From Drechslerella dactyloides (lineage: Eukaryota; Ascomycota; Orbiliomycetes; Orbiliales; Orbiliaceae): a DNA stretch of 64,000 nt. The position numbers and the translations under genes are program-made. Every line of letters begins with the position of its first letter. The first letter of the stretch is position 1. The notes beneath the pieces were generated by a model that ran no database searches, had not been told where the DNA came from, and saw only the letters and a program-made list of their open reading frames with translations. The DNA lies in NCBI GenBank assembly GCA_020064725.1, contig JAGTWJ010000002.1, forward strand, positions 2,232,001 through 2,296,000, written 5' to 3'. Positions 39,363 to 50,241 of this stretch are shown piece by piece.

Positions 39363-41315
39363 ATGCCAGACTTCCACCCTGAGGGCATACGCACGTACCT
39401 CACCTCCTACAAGCTCCCAGCCGACCCCACACTCGACGTCACGAACGACTGGACTCGCAACCCGCGCGACGCACCGCCCTACGCCCTCCACGAGACCCCA
39501 CGCATCGACAAGCACATTCCCTTCCTCGTAGCCTGCAGCGGCGACATTGACGGCGACGATGCCGGTGACAGCGACGACGTAGACGACGAAGAAGTAAATG
39601 GCGAATTCGAAGTTGAGAATCACATGGACGTCGACATCGACAACGACAACGACAACGCCATTGCAAGCGACAGCGTCAACGGCGATGGCAACGGCAGCAC
39701 CAACGGCAGCGGCAGCATCAACGAGAATGACAGCAGCAGCATCAGGAACGGCGACGAGACAAACGAAGACGACGCCACCGACAGCATCCTGCTCCCCTGC
39801 TACGACGGCAACCGGCTGCCGATTAAATACGTAACGGTAACAGCGGACCCCGGCGCCCCGCTGCAGCTGCACTTCATGGTCTGGTCGCAGCAGGTGATCC
39901 ACGACATGGAGCTGCCGCGCAGCGAACCGGACGAATTCATGGACATCCGCGTCGAGGTGTCCATTTCCGGCCGCGGCGTCGTCGACGTCGGCTACATCAG
40001 CTACAAGAGCATAAAGCCCAACGGCCTCCCCGTCGGCATCGAATTCTGCGGCCAGCGCTGCGGCGACGCGAAGGAGTCCCCCCTCTTCTTCACTTCCCCA
40101 CCCCTCTTCAAAACCCCCACCCCGCCGCCCGCGCCACCCAAGAACAAACGACGGTCGAAAGCGAACGCGAATGCGAACGGTAACAGCGCGGTTAACGCAC
40201 CGCTGGAGGAAACGTACATCAACGTCCTCGTCACGCTCGGCCGCATCGGCAATTTCATCTTCTACGACAAGACGAAGAGGATGTCAAAAATGGTCCGCAC
40301 GGCGCCCTTCCACGGCAAGTACGAGAGCAGCACGCTCGCAGACCGCTTCAACGGCTACGTGTGGCGCAAGGAGCATCAGAATCTGATCCGCGAGCGCGCG
40401 ATCAACCCGCGGACAAAGCTGTTCGAGTGGCGGCGACGGTGGGTCATGAACGACGGCTACAGACTGCGGTTGCAGCAGGACGCGTACGACCGCTGCGCGA
40501 GCGAGTGGGCGGAGCTGGAGGCCGAGGCGGAGGAATACGCGGCTAGAAATCGGGTGGAGGTTGCGGATGCGCACGTCGATACCGGTGTTGATGGAGATGG
40601 AGATGTATCCGGCGAAGTGGAGACGCCGATGCCGAAGGCGAAGAGGGTCAAGCTTACGGTTGAGGAGTCGAGTTCCGCGCTCACGCCGGCGTCGAGCGGC
40701 ATCCCGACGGTGAGTTGCGTATACTCAAATTTATAACTGGAATCCGCTAACAGGATTGCAGCCGGTGGGTTCAGAGTCGCCGTACTCGTTCCGGCACGTG
40801 CGCCGCAGCGTCGACGCCAACATATCAGGTGTGTCATATCGTTCTATACATAAATATTCTAAGACATATATCTAACGAATATATTCTCAACAGCAGTACA
40901 ATCACCAATCACAATCGTAGACTCGCCGATGACGCCGGCAACGCCAGCGGCAGACCAGCCGCCGTCCACCGTCAGACCGTCAACCCGAAATACAAGTAGA
41001 AGCGTCTCAAACACAGTCGCCGCCGCTACAACCCCGCCCGTAATTACAGTTACGACACCAAAGCCAGCGAGACCGTCGCAGGCCACGCCGAAACCGCAAA
41101 CGTACACGGACGAAGTTCGGCGAGGCGACGCGCAGCAGGCGGCGCGGACGAACGTGACGTTTGGAGCGCTGCCGTTCAAGACGCCGCGGCAGTATTATCG
41201 CGAGTTTGTGCCGTATGTTGATTTATGCCGCGTGGAGTACCAGATTGGTGAGTACACATTGGACCCATTACACCACGAGTTGTATCTATCATTGCTATGG
41301 TTTATTCGGGTGTAG
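39363..41315 (+). CDS. Unknown fungal protein with Asp/Asn-rich and Thr/Pro-rich regions
   Basis: Exons 39363-40709, 40762-40828 and 40894 onward; read to the stop at 41315 the product is 611 aa. Residues about 1-60 (PDFHPEGIRTYLTSYKLP) and about 140-345 appear folded (LQLHFMVWSQQVIHDMELP, DIRVEVSISGRGVVDVGYISYKSI, YINVLVTLGRIGNFIFYDK), separated by a 75-residue Asp/Asn/Ser-rich run. A basic segment KNKRRSK lies near 260. A charged helix (about 395-425) and a disordered Thr/Pro-rich tail follow. The 3' end is uncertain: a good donor GTGAGT at 41248 could splice to AG at 41315, changing the tail. The family is not recognised. The start is the ATG at 39363; the frame upstream is open but starts only with TTG. 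Confidence 0.72.
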
Positions 41316-41404
41316 GGGTGCTGATGGGCGATGGGCTACAGTTAATCCGGACTAGACGCGGATGCAGGCACGGCGGATCCCGGTGGATGGATGGATGGTC
41401 GGTG

Positions 41405-41465
41405 CGGGAGGAAGGGAGGGAGGGAGGGAGGGAGGATTCATCGAGGAGGGAAGGGAGGGAGGGAA
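41405..41465 (+). repeat. GGGA-rich microsatellite
   Basis: Two blocks of GGGA repeats separated by a short purine-rich interruption, seen directly. The G-rich strand could form quadruplexes; that is inference. Confidence 0.75.
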
Positions 41466-43427
41466 ATGGCATATTAGCGCGTGCATGGCATTGCGTGGCA
41501 TGGCGTCGGGCGTCCCGCGCATACTTCCCGTATTGACTGTTTGTTTGCAAGATAACATCGTATGGCAACGGGGCTTTCCTTCATTTAAATATTTGTACTT
41601 CACATTGTCATTTATTTCTTTAAACTTTATCGATAGGAAGAATCCTGGGCCGGCTTCGTCTATCGTATTCGGTGATGATGGACGGATGGACTGGGGGATG
41701 GTGGTATAGTATCAGGGCTGCAGGCGGTGTACGTAAAGTACTGACGGAGGGAGAATTAATAGTGATGGCAAGGTAATATGTGGCGTACGTGGCGAGGGAT
41801 GGAGAAATTTGATATTACATACGAACTTAAGAAAGGCAGGCAGGCGATGATGTCGCGGTGTGCGTGCGTGCAATTTCACGGGCGGGAGGAGATCAAGAGC
41901 GGCCTAGGCTAGCTAGGCTATATAAAGTGACTTTGGACCCCACGCGGGAACGAAAAAGCAGGGGTGCGAGATCGCGCTCCGAGATCGCGGGGTGTTTTTC
42001 TTTCCTTCTTCTAGCCTTGATCTTTGTTTGTTTTTATGGCAACCGTTAGGATACTGTATGTTATGATTTGCGGAGGGTGAGTGAGTGAAATGGTGAGAGT
42101 GGGAAATGCCATGTTGATGCGATGGGATAATTATTGCCCATGCAGGCTGCTTTCCACGCGTTTGGCGAGTATAATACTTGAAGGAGTGTATGCATATTTG
42201 CAAGAATTGGATGGAGGCCTGGCCATCGGGTTTATGCAATGCACTAACGAGTGCGCAGGTACATACGCTACTACTGTAGTCTGTATGCAATGTATGCGTG
42301 AGGTATGTATGTATGCACGGCGGCATGAATGGTGATACGCACGCACGCACGTTTCGCCGGCTCGCGGGCGGGTGGAAACCCGGTTCGCGTTCGTGCTTCG
42401 GTCGCTAGCTAACCTTGCTATGTGCTAACTGTACTAACTGTACTAGCAAATCTCCGGTGAGGGATTATTATATATATTATATTATATTGGCTAGCGGTGC
42501 ATGCACAGGAAGTACTATGTAAGTAGGAGGTAAGGAAGCAGGTACATACTGATATTAAGTGTAAGGCTGCATTGCGGTGTGTATGTATGTAGTATGCAAA
42601 GTGTACGCCCGTTGGGCCACGGCGGGGGCGTGGTGTAGGGATGCCGAGAGTCCTACCTATCATATGAAAAGTGGTTATTATCGTGCGTTAATTGCGTGGT
42701 TGCACTAGGATTCTGGCTGCAGTGCCATCATATCGGAGTGTTAGCGTTGCGATATTTACATTTACGTTTGTAGTAGCATGTGGTTTACGACTAGTGTGTG
42801 TATACGTATAGGGAAAGAGCACGGGCGGTGGTACAGTGCCTACTTGTAGTAGTAGCAGTAGCAGAGACGGTAGCGGGTTATATTGGCGGTGTGCTATTAT
42901 TGGGGCGCACATGCGCACATTTAATATTTTTTTTTTGTTTCTTCCCATGCGAGACTGGGCTAGCACGAATAAGTTAGGCCAGGCCGCCGGCCGAGCTGTT
43001 GAGCCCTATCGTATCGATAGCGGATCCAATCTCTCCGTTTGCCGCCCGGAAAACCGTGTCCGAAGCACCCGGTGACGACTGCACACCCGTAACGTAACGT
43101 TCTCGGGGGCCTGTGCCAATGCCACGGTGCTATGATGATTGCCTGCCTGAGCACGGCTCGGCGATATCGAGATGTGATATGATTGATGATGTGCATGCAG
43201 GGCGGGCGGGATGGACATATGGGATGGGATGGATGGGATGGGGGCAGGGACTAAGGAGGAAAGTTGCCAGTGTGGTAACTTTATGCGTGTGGAAGGGAAG
43301 CGGCGCAGGTACCGGCCCCGCGTAGCTCTGCGGGGAGGTACCTACATCCAACGTCTCCACACACGCATCCGTACGTATATTCATCCGTACCTGTACAGTA
43401 CGTATTGGTAGACACAGACACATGCAG

Positions 43428-43462
43428 GACAGACAGACAGACAGACGGACAGACAGACGCAT
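43428..43462 (+). repeat. GACA microsatellite
   Basis: Imperfect tandem array of the tetranucleotide GACA with a GGACA interruption, seen directly. Confidence 0.85.
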
Positions 43463-44000
43463 GGGAGGGAGCGCCGTTGGATGTTCCACGGCGGTGGTGT
43501 ACCTAAAAGGTAGTCACTTGAGGGATGCGATTGGAGCTCCGGCGAGGGCGAGCGGGCGGGCAGAAGATGCCGTCCTTGGTAGACGGATGGACGTATACTA
43601 CGTACGTATACGTCGACGGCCTGCACATGGCATAGCATTGCATATGGCATGGATGGATGGATGGATATAGTCTGTATGCATGGCTGACGGACAGAACGAC
43701 GGACGGGCGAGAGTACATCCAGGAACTAAGAGTTATCGCCAGAGAAGGTACCCGTAGACTTTTTTCGCTGAACTGAACCTTTTTTTTTCTCCCGGTTCTT
43801 CCTTCTTTCCTCCTCTCCTTCCTTTTCTTCTCTCTTCCTCTTCTTTTTTTTTACTTTCTCCTCTCTTGATCTTCCTCGTCTTCTTCTTGGTTCTCTCCCG
43901 CCCCGCTCTATCAATCGATTGCACATTGCTTGTTTCGATCTCTCTTTCCGTCCGGTGGTTTGGCTCAGTCCTGTCTGGTTCGGGTTCTTCCCTTCGTGTA

Positions 44001-45613
44001 CTGTGTAGGCGTCGTAGCTTAGCATCGTGTCATCGTCCGTCCGTCCGTATCGATATCGTCTGGTGGTAATAGAGCTGTGGCAGGTTTGAGTTAGTAGCGC
44101 AGTGGCTGTTCTGCTATCATCGTCCGCTTCGTCGTATTATTATCACTACTAGCTTCTTGTTATATCGTCCCTGTCCCGCTTCAGCTCGATTCAGTCCGGT
44201 CAACCAGCCAGATCGATTGGCTCCGCTCCGTCCGTCCTTCCGTCCAATTCCTCGCCGTCGTCCTCTCGTCCTCGTCCTCCTCGTCTTCGTTGGCGTTGTC
44301 GTCGTTTCCGCTCTCCAATCAGCCTCAATCGAGCCGTGAATCTACCGGTAAGTGCTGCCATCCATCCACTCGCGATCGCTTCCATTCCTGCCCGCCGTGC
44401 CCTGCATTCCCCGAGCAGGCCGCCTCAAGGCTGCCGGCCCTCCTCGCTCGCTCGCTGGGCATCTCGGGCGGGAAAGAAGGAATTCAATTCAATCAATTCA
44501 TCTCAATCTGGCTGCGGCGATGTTTCCTTTTGGCGGAAAAAGAATAGAGGTGTGCTTATCTGCTGCTCTGCTGCTGGCCGCCGGCTGCGAGCAGAATAAA
44601 GAGGATTAAGTACGGCGAAAGTAAAATTGGTGCCCGCATCCCACTTTCTTCGCTGCTCCCCCGCCACTTGAGAAGACCTCCCATCGCATCCTCCTTCAAA
44701 TATCCTCCTCCGCCCGCCGTCCAGCTTCCCGCTTCCTGTCCTTCCTCCTCTCCTTCTCCCTTCACCGCTCTTGTCTCGCTCTTGCTGCTGCGTGCTTCTT
44801 GCGTCGTTTGCAACATCGTCCTCCTCGTTCCGTCGTCGTTCGTCGTTCTTTCGTCGTTCGTCGTTCGTCGTCGCCGTCTTCGCTGCCAGTTTTGGTTCAT
44901 CATTCGCCAGCACTTTTTTTTTTTTTTTTTTCTCGCTCGAATTTTTTTTTTTCGTTTGACCCGGGTTTGCCGCTGTTCTAACCGTCGCCCCGCGCAGCCT
45001 TTCCACATTCCCTCTTCTCTCTTCTTCTCTTCTCTTCTTCTCTTCTCTTCCCTTCCCTTCTACTCATCACCCTCGCATCTTCTCTCGTCTTTCCTCCACC
45101 ATCGCCATCCTTTCTCGCTCTCTCTCTTTTCCTCTCTCTCGTCGCTCTCGTCGCCGTCGGAATCGATAATAGACAAAAGTTCATCTCTTGCCGTCTCTTG
45201 TTGCTTTCCCTTTGCTTCCTTGCTGCAACTTGGCGTCGAGTCCTTGGGATTGAATCTGCTCCGTCCGTTCAAACGTCACCTTCCAGTCGATCGGTTTCGT
45301 TCTCGTCGTCGTCTTCGTCGTCTCATTTACACGGAGTTTTGCTGCTCGCTTTTCGGTATCAAAATTGTAAGTGGGCCCCCCCAAGATTTCATCATCCTAT
45401 CGCCCGCCCGCCTCGCTTCCCGCGGAGCAATAATGATGACACCAGTCCTAACCATTTGTGATCCCTCCCCTCTCTCTCGATATCATCCCCACAGCCATTG
45501 AGCTTTTCTCTTCTCCAGACGGAATCTTCGACTCGGTCAAGAAAAACCTGCCTCAGCCGCTCTTTTTTTCTCGTTCCTAGACAAGAAAAAGTAGCCTCTT
45601 TTTTTCGACCATC
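44001..45613 (+). promoter_or_regulatory. Long pyrimidine-rich leader of the RRM-protein gene
   Basis: The plus strand is strongly C/T-rich from about 43,770 to 45,610, including TCGTCGTT repeats (44,820-44,875) and TTCTC repeats (45,010-45,060). A leader intron is likely at 45,367-45,494 (donor GTAAGT, acceptor CCACAG). Another donor GTAAGT at 44,350 may begin a further leader intron. The coding ATG is at 45,614. Confidence 0.45.
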
Positions 45614-47047
45614 ATGTCTTTCCAATACAACCAATACGACCAACAGCAGGGCGGTTCCACCTCCCCAGGCGGCACCAACCAGCAAGGCCAGGCACAGGCC
45701 GCCAACGCCGGTCAGCCTCCGAGCCAGTCCCCCGCTCCCTTCAACGGTAACGGCTCTGCCAACGGCGCCTCCAACAACGATGCCAAGACCACCCTCTGGT
45801 ACGTAACTCAAAAAAATTTTCTACTTCCCTTTTCAGCCTCAATCGGGACTCCGAGCTAACCGTAGATGCAGGATGGGTGAGCTCGAGCCATGGATCGATG
45901 AAAACTTCATCCGAAGCGTCTGGTACAGTCTCGGTGAACAGGTTAATGTCAAGATGATCCGCGACAAGTTCAACGGGTAAGGCTCTCTTTCCCATTTTCT
46001 TCGTAGAAAAAAATTTTCCCCCACAGCTCTCTCCCTCGGCGGCGAGGGGGCGGAACAACAGGTAGGGGTAATGTTGCCTGCGGTTGAATTGCTGACCACC
46101 CAATTATAGGAGCGCCGGATACTGTTTCGTCGATTTCGCCAGCCCACAGGCTGCCGCTAAGGCCCTGCAGCTGAACGGCACCCAGATCCCCAACAGCAAC
46201 CGCCCATTCAAGCTCAACTGGGCCTCCGGTGGTGGCCTTGCCGATAGAAGGTAAATTCTTCATCCCCTTCGTTCGTCGTCGAGCCAGCCTAACAATATCA
46301 AAAAGCAGGGATGATCGCGGCCCCGAGTACTCCATCTTTGTCGGCGATCTCGGCCCTGAAGTCAACGAATTCGTCCTCGTTTCCCTCTTCCAGGGTCGTT
46401 TCCAGTCCTGCAAGTCCGCCAAGATTATGACCGATCCCATCAGTGGCATGTCCCGCGGCTACGGCTTTGTCCGTTTCGCCGACGAGATGGACCAACAACG
46501 AGCCCTGACGGAGATGCAAGGCGTCTACTGCGGCAACCGACCGATGCGAATCTCGACCGCGACTCCGAAGAGCAAGGGTGGGAATCAGAATATGATGCAG
46601 CAAAACATGGGAGGTATGGGTCCCCAGATGGGCATGTACGCCATGGGTGTTGCCAACGGGGGGTACTACGGTGTTCCTCAGCCAATGAATCAATTTACAG
46701 ATCCCAACAATACCACTGTCTTCGTCGGCGGCCTCTCCGGCTACGTTACGGAGGATGAGCTCCGCTCCTTTTTCCAGGGCTTTGGCGAAATCACCTACGT
46801 CAAGATCCCCCCAGGCAAAGGCTGTGGCTTCGTTCAATTCGTCCAGCGACACGCGGCAGAAATGGCGATCAACCAGATGCAGGGCTATCCCATCGGCAAC
46901 TCTCGCGTCAGACTCTCCTGGGGCCGCTCTCAGAACAACTCGGGCCCCGCCGGCACCCCGTACCGACCTGCCCCACCCCCGCCGGTCTACCCCTCCATGG
47001 GAATGCCTCCTCAGCATGCCTTCGGTCCCTATGCTCCCCTGAAGTAG
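45614..47047 (+). CDS. Three-RRM RNA-binding protein (Csx1/Nam8/TIA-1 type)
   Basis: Post-transcriptional regulator of the Csx1/Nam8 class, binding U-rich RNA in splicing or stress mRNA control. Four exons: 45614-45798, 45872-45976, 46110-46250 and 46309-47047, giving 389 aa. A Gln/Asn/Gly/Ser-rich low-complexity N-terminus (about 1-58) is followed by RRM1 (about 60-140, degenerate RNP1 GYCFVDFA), RRM2 (about 149-226, RNP2 SIFVGDL, RNP1 GYGFVRFA) and RRM3 (about 274-345, RNP2 TVFVGGL, RNP1 GCGFVQFV). A Met/Gly/Gln linker separates RRM2 from RRM3, and the protein ends in a Pro-rich tail. A phase-compatible orphan exon lies at 48518-48776, so a longer isoform is possible. Confidence 0.92.
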
Positions 47048-48455
47048 ATCTCCCCTCCCTCCAACAACATCACCACCCGTCTGGATTCCGTTTTCACTTC
47101 AATTAAAAAACCAAAAACAAAAATCCCAACTACAGGCTACGTGGGTTCTTTTATTTCTTTTGCTTCCTTTCAAAGAAACAAAATTGCTCTGCTGCTTGCT
47201 ACTCTACGGTGTTGATTCTTCGTTCGCGTTTGTTCAGTCGCGCTTATCCCTTTCCTCTTTTATGCCCTGATGGATTTCCCTCTTTTTGACCTTCCCCGCG
47301 CTTCCCCGTTTTCCTTTTTTTCCCTTCTTCAATGGAAACGTTTTTTTTTCTCTATCTCTTCTTCGCTGTGGATGTTACTTTGCTCCTTTCCCTTGTGTAC
47401 TGTTTTTAACGGAAACCACGGAGTTCAATGTTATGGCACCACAAAAATTCCCAATTCTTTTTCATCTTTTTTTTTCTCCTTTCATGGGTCGATTATGAAA
47501 TCCTTCAATTTACGATGCAACTGGGACCGCGCTCCCAAGACTTTAACAATGCTGGTTTTTACAAACGGGCAGCTCAGTTTTATTCCTTTCGAAAAAGAAC
47601 CTTGCAGACAGGGCGCTGCTGCTGATACACACTCCTAATTTCCACTGGTGGTTTGAGTCTTCTTCGGTTGTATTACTCAAAAAAGCCTTCCCTCCTGCTT
47701 TGACTTGCACATTAATCGGCACTCTGGGGTTATTGGGTGGGCGATGCATGCAGATTCCACACCAAGAAACAGAACACTATTGCCAACTTCTAAGCAACCG
47801 CGCTTCCTTGTCTGATTTGCTTCTAGAAACGGGGTGCACGTCTGCTCTTTTTCCAAACAAACTTCAAGTTCACAAAATTATGGGTTCTACGATGCTGCTG
47901 CTTTGCTTTTCTGTCTTTGAAACTCTGAACTCCTTTGCCAGGTTTCTTTTTGTCCCGGGATTTCTATAACGTCTTTTTTCACTTTTCTTTACACGTTTTT
48001 TTTCTTTTTCTTTTCTTTTTGACCTTCTTTCTGTCTTTCCTTATTTTATACGCTCCTGTTATCCCCGCTCCTTCTCCCCCTCATGGCATATATCGAGGCC
48101 TCCTGTCCAGCTGTTACATGAAAACGGTATATCAGAATGGAAACCAACAGACCAAGTCTTCGCTCTCTATCTCTATACTTCTTAGTCGTATTTTTCTTTC
48201 CACGGGATCCATCCGTCCGTCCGTCCACTCGTCTTCCACATCCATCCATCCATCAATCCATCAATCCATCCATCATAAAGGGCTGTGAATAAGCGCGTAC
48301 TGTACATGCATTGTGAACTGAACAAACCAGAAAAAAAAAGAAAACAATCGAGAGAAGAAAGAAACAACCAAGAGCAGAAAGAAAGCAAGAGCAAAGCAAG
48401 AAAGGAAAGGGAACAAGAGAAAAGATCCACGTAGCCCCTTCCCCATCCCCTCTAA
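47048..48455. other. 3' flank of the RRM gene
   Basis: T-rich noncoding sequence without a recognised gene. A CATC/CAATC tandem array lies at 48,228-48,276 and an A-rich tract at 48,320-48,420. Confidence 0.5.
48228..48276 (+). repeat. CATC microsatellite
   Basis: CATC repeats with CAATC variants, seen directly. Confidence 0.8.
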
Positions 48456-48517
48456 TCTCCCGTCACACAAAACAATCACGCACCGTACAACCAGCTAACG
48501 TGTCGTGTAACGTATAG

Positions 48518-48776
48518 TCCAAACGGCTACCCCGTCTACACCAACAAACCCGACAACAACAGCGACGACAGCAGCAACCCCGCCAATACGACGGCCGCCG
48601 CCGCGGGGGCACCAACGATCCCACCGGGCGCACCGGGCGCGGTACAGCATCCTGCGCCGCCGACGGAGATTCTCGGCGCGGAGCAGTTGAATCAGATGAT
48701 CGCTGCGCGGAACGATGGGCTTGCGGACCGGTTGGAGGCTGAGGGAAGGCCGTTCTTGAGTATCTACGCTCAGTAA
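48518..48776 (+). CDS. Orphan exon-like reading frame; possible alternative 3' exon of the RRM gene
   Basis: A frame open from 48456 to the stop at 48776 has no ATG but looks protein-like. From 48518 it encodes about 85 residues: an Asn/Asp/Ser/Ala/Pro-rich part, then an apparently helical end (GAEQLNQMIAARNDGLADRLEAEGRPF). An excellent acceptor precedes it: branch GCTAAC at 48494 and TATAG at 48513-48517. It needs an upstream exon ending in phase 2. The RRM gene has a GT at 47044 in exactly that phase, which would replace the terminal Lys with Asn and join the frames, but the intron would be 1474 bp with a weak donor (GTAGAT). It could also be the last exon of an unrecognised gene. Confidence 0.4.
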
Positions 48777-50241
48777 TGGTTTATCTTCGCTTGCTGGCAT
48801 ATGGTATATATACGTCGGATGGGCGGGGTGGTGAAGTTGCGGTTTTCTTTTCTTTTCCAGATTGATGTGTCGAGCTGTTGCTGTTGCTGTTGCTGTTGCT
48901 GTCTTTCTTTGTGTCGGTCGTTTGTTTTCGGATACGCTCTTTAGGTAGTCGGTTCGGTATTCGTTCAATACGTTCTTCGATTCATTCACGGTCGTGTATG
49001 CTGTTTCTATCATGCTGTCTGAACATGCGTGGAAGTTTTACGTTCTTTCCGTCGGCTGTGTTCATTCAAACTTTAAGGTCGCTTATATTCCTCGCGTCGT
49101 TCTTTCCTTCGATTGCTGGATAAGGTACATGCTGGTTTGCTATATTATGTCGCACGTACGCTCTTTAGTTTGCTACTTGCTATGCCGTCGCCGGAGTTAA
49201 AGGGATACGTACGTACCAGATTGTCTTTAGTTCCTTGACTCCCTTTAGTCCAGTGATTATTCGACGTTACCATGCTTTGCAATTTGCTTCGACTTCGATT
49301 CGCGTATAAATACTTATCACTGTATTACTGTACATACTTACGTCGTTCGTATGTGCATGCGTATATTCTGGATATTCGTTTTTGTGTGTGCATTTTTAAA
49401 GATTGATATGATGGCAACTGGTTTGGGTGCTTGCTTTGTTGATGATGGTTTACTGTGGCAACTACACATTGTCATTCTTTGTTTCTGGGTGTTAGGTAGC
49501 CTGCGATTGCAATGTGCACGCTTGCAGGTAGCTGTGGTGTTCAGTGGTGGGTAAGTATATATGGTTGTCGAGGGGAGGACCGGGAAGGGGTGGGATGTCT
49601 CTGGTCCATATTTTTCTCTTCGTGTATTAAATTGAAATATATATTGTAGTCTCAAGGAAGGGCTTGTTTTACTAGTATCTCGAAATATGGATTGCTGCAT
49701 GCAGCAATTGCTTGTTGCAGGGTGTCTAAATTTATATACGGGTATTCATCAACGCAAGTGCACCAGTAGACCGGCCGGAGGGTTGCTTTAGATAATTGAA
49801 GCTACAGAATAGCTTGCTCACGGGGTTTACAGTATATTTACTAGTTTACGTGAGTGATGCCTCTTGCAAATCATTCACTATCTCAGGAAATAGGTATGTG
49901 TGCGTGTAAATAAATTGATATGACAGCTAGTGCTCGCGCGGAACTGATGTTGGTGTTGGTTGTGGTATTTTGCACCTACATTCAGGTCGTCAAATTCAGG
50001 TCCTATAGACCTAGTACGCGGCCATATTACGTTATAATAATAAGTGCATTATATCTCAGTTGACGACTTGAACTCTAGTTACTTTTATTAAGGATTTAGG
50101 TATACTTCTATATATCAGCGGATAATCGTGGCAACAAGTAATTGGCATTGCTAGTGATTTTGCAATGTCTCAATACGAATACAGTAGCTCGCCCGCAGAA
50201 TATAACGTAAGAATATACCTAGGTATTCACTAGGTACCGGC
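48777..50241. other. Intergenic region before the NLR gene
   Basis: No gene recognised. It becomes AT-rich towards the 3' end of the NLR gene. An 18 bp perfect palindrome centred on TGCATGCA lies at 49,691-49,708. Confidence 0.5.
48868..48902 (+). repeat. GTTGCT hexanucleotide repeat
   Basis: About five tandem copies, seen directly, in noncoding sequence after the orphan exon. Confidence 0.8.

Larger units (their letters stand above)
41316..44000. other. Intergenic region rich in microsatellites
   Basis: No gene recognised. Contains GGGA repeats (41,405-41,465), GGATG-type repeats (43,205-43,245), GACA repeats (43,428-43,462) and TGGA repeats (43,650-43,665). TGCATGCA copies are at 42,498 and 43,192. 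Confidence 0.5.

Noticed and set aside
41405..48902. Tandem repeats as a CRISPR-like array
   Set aside because: They are simple microsatellites without spacer structure, in a eukaryotic genome.
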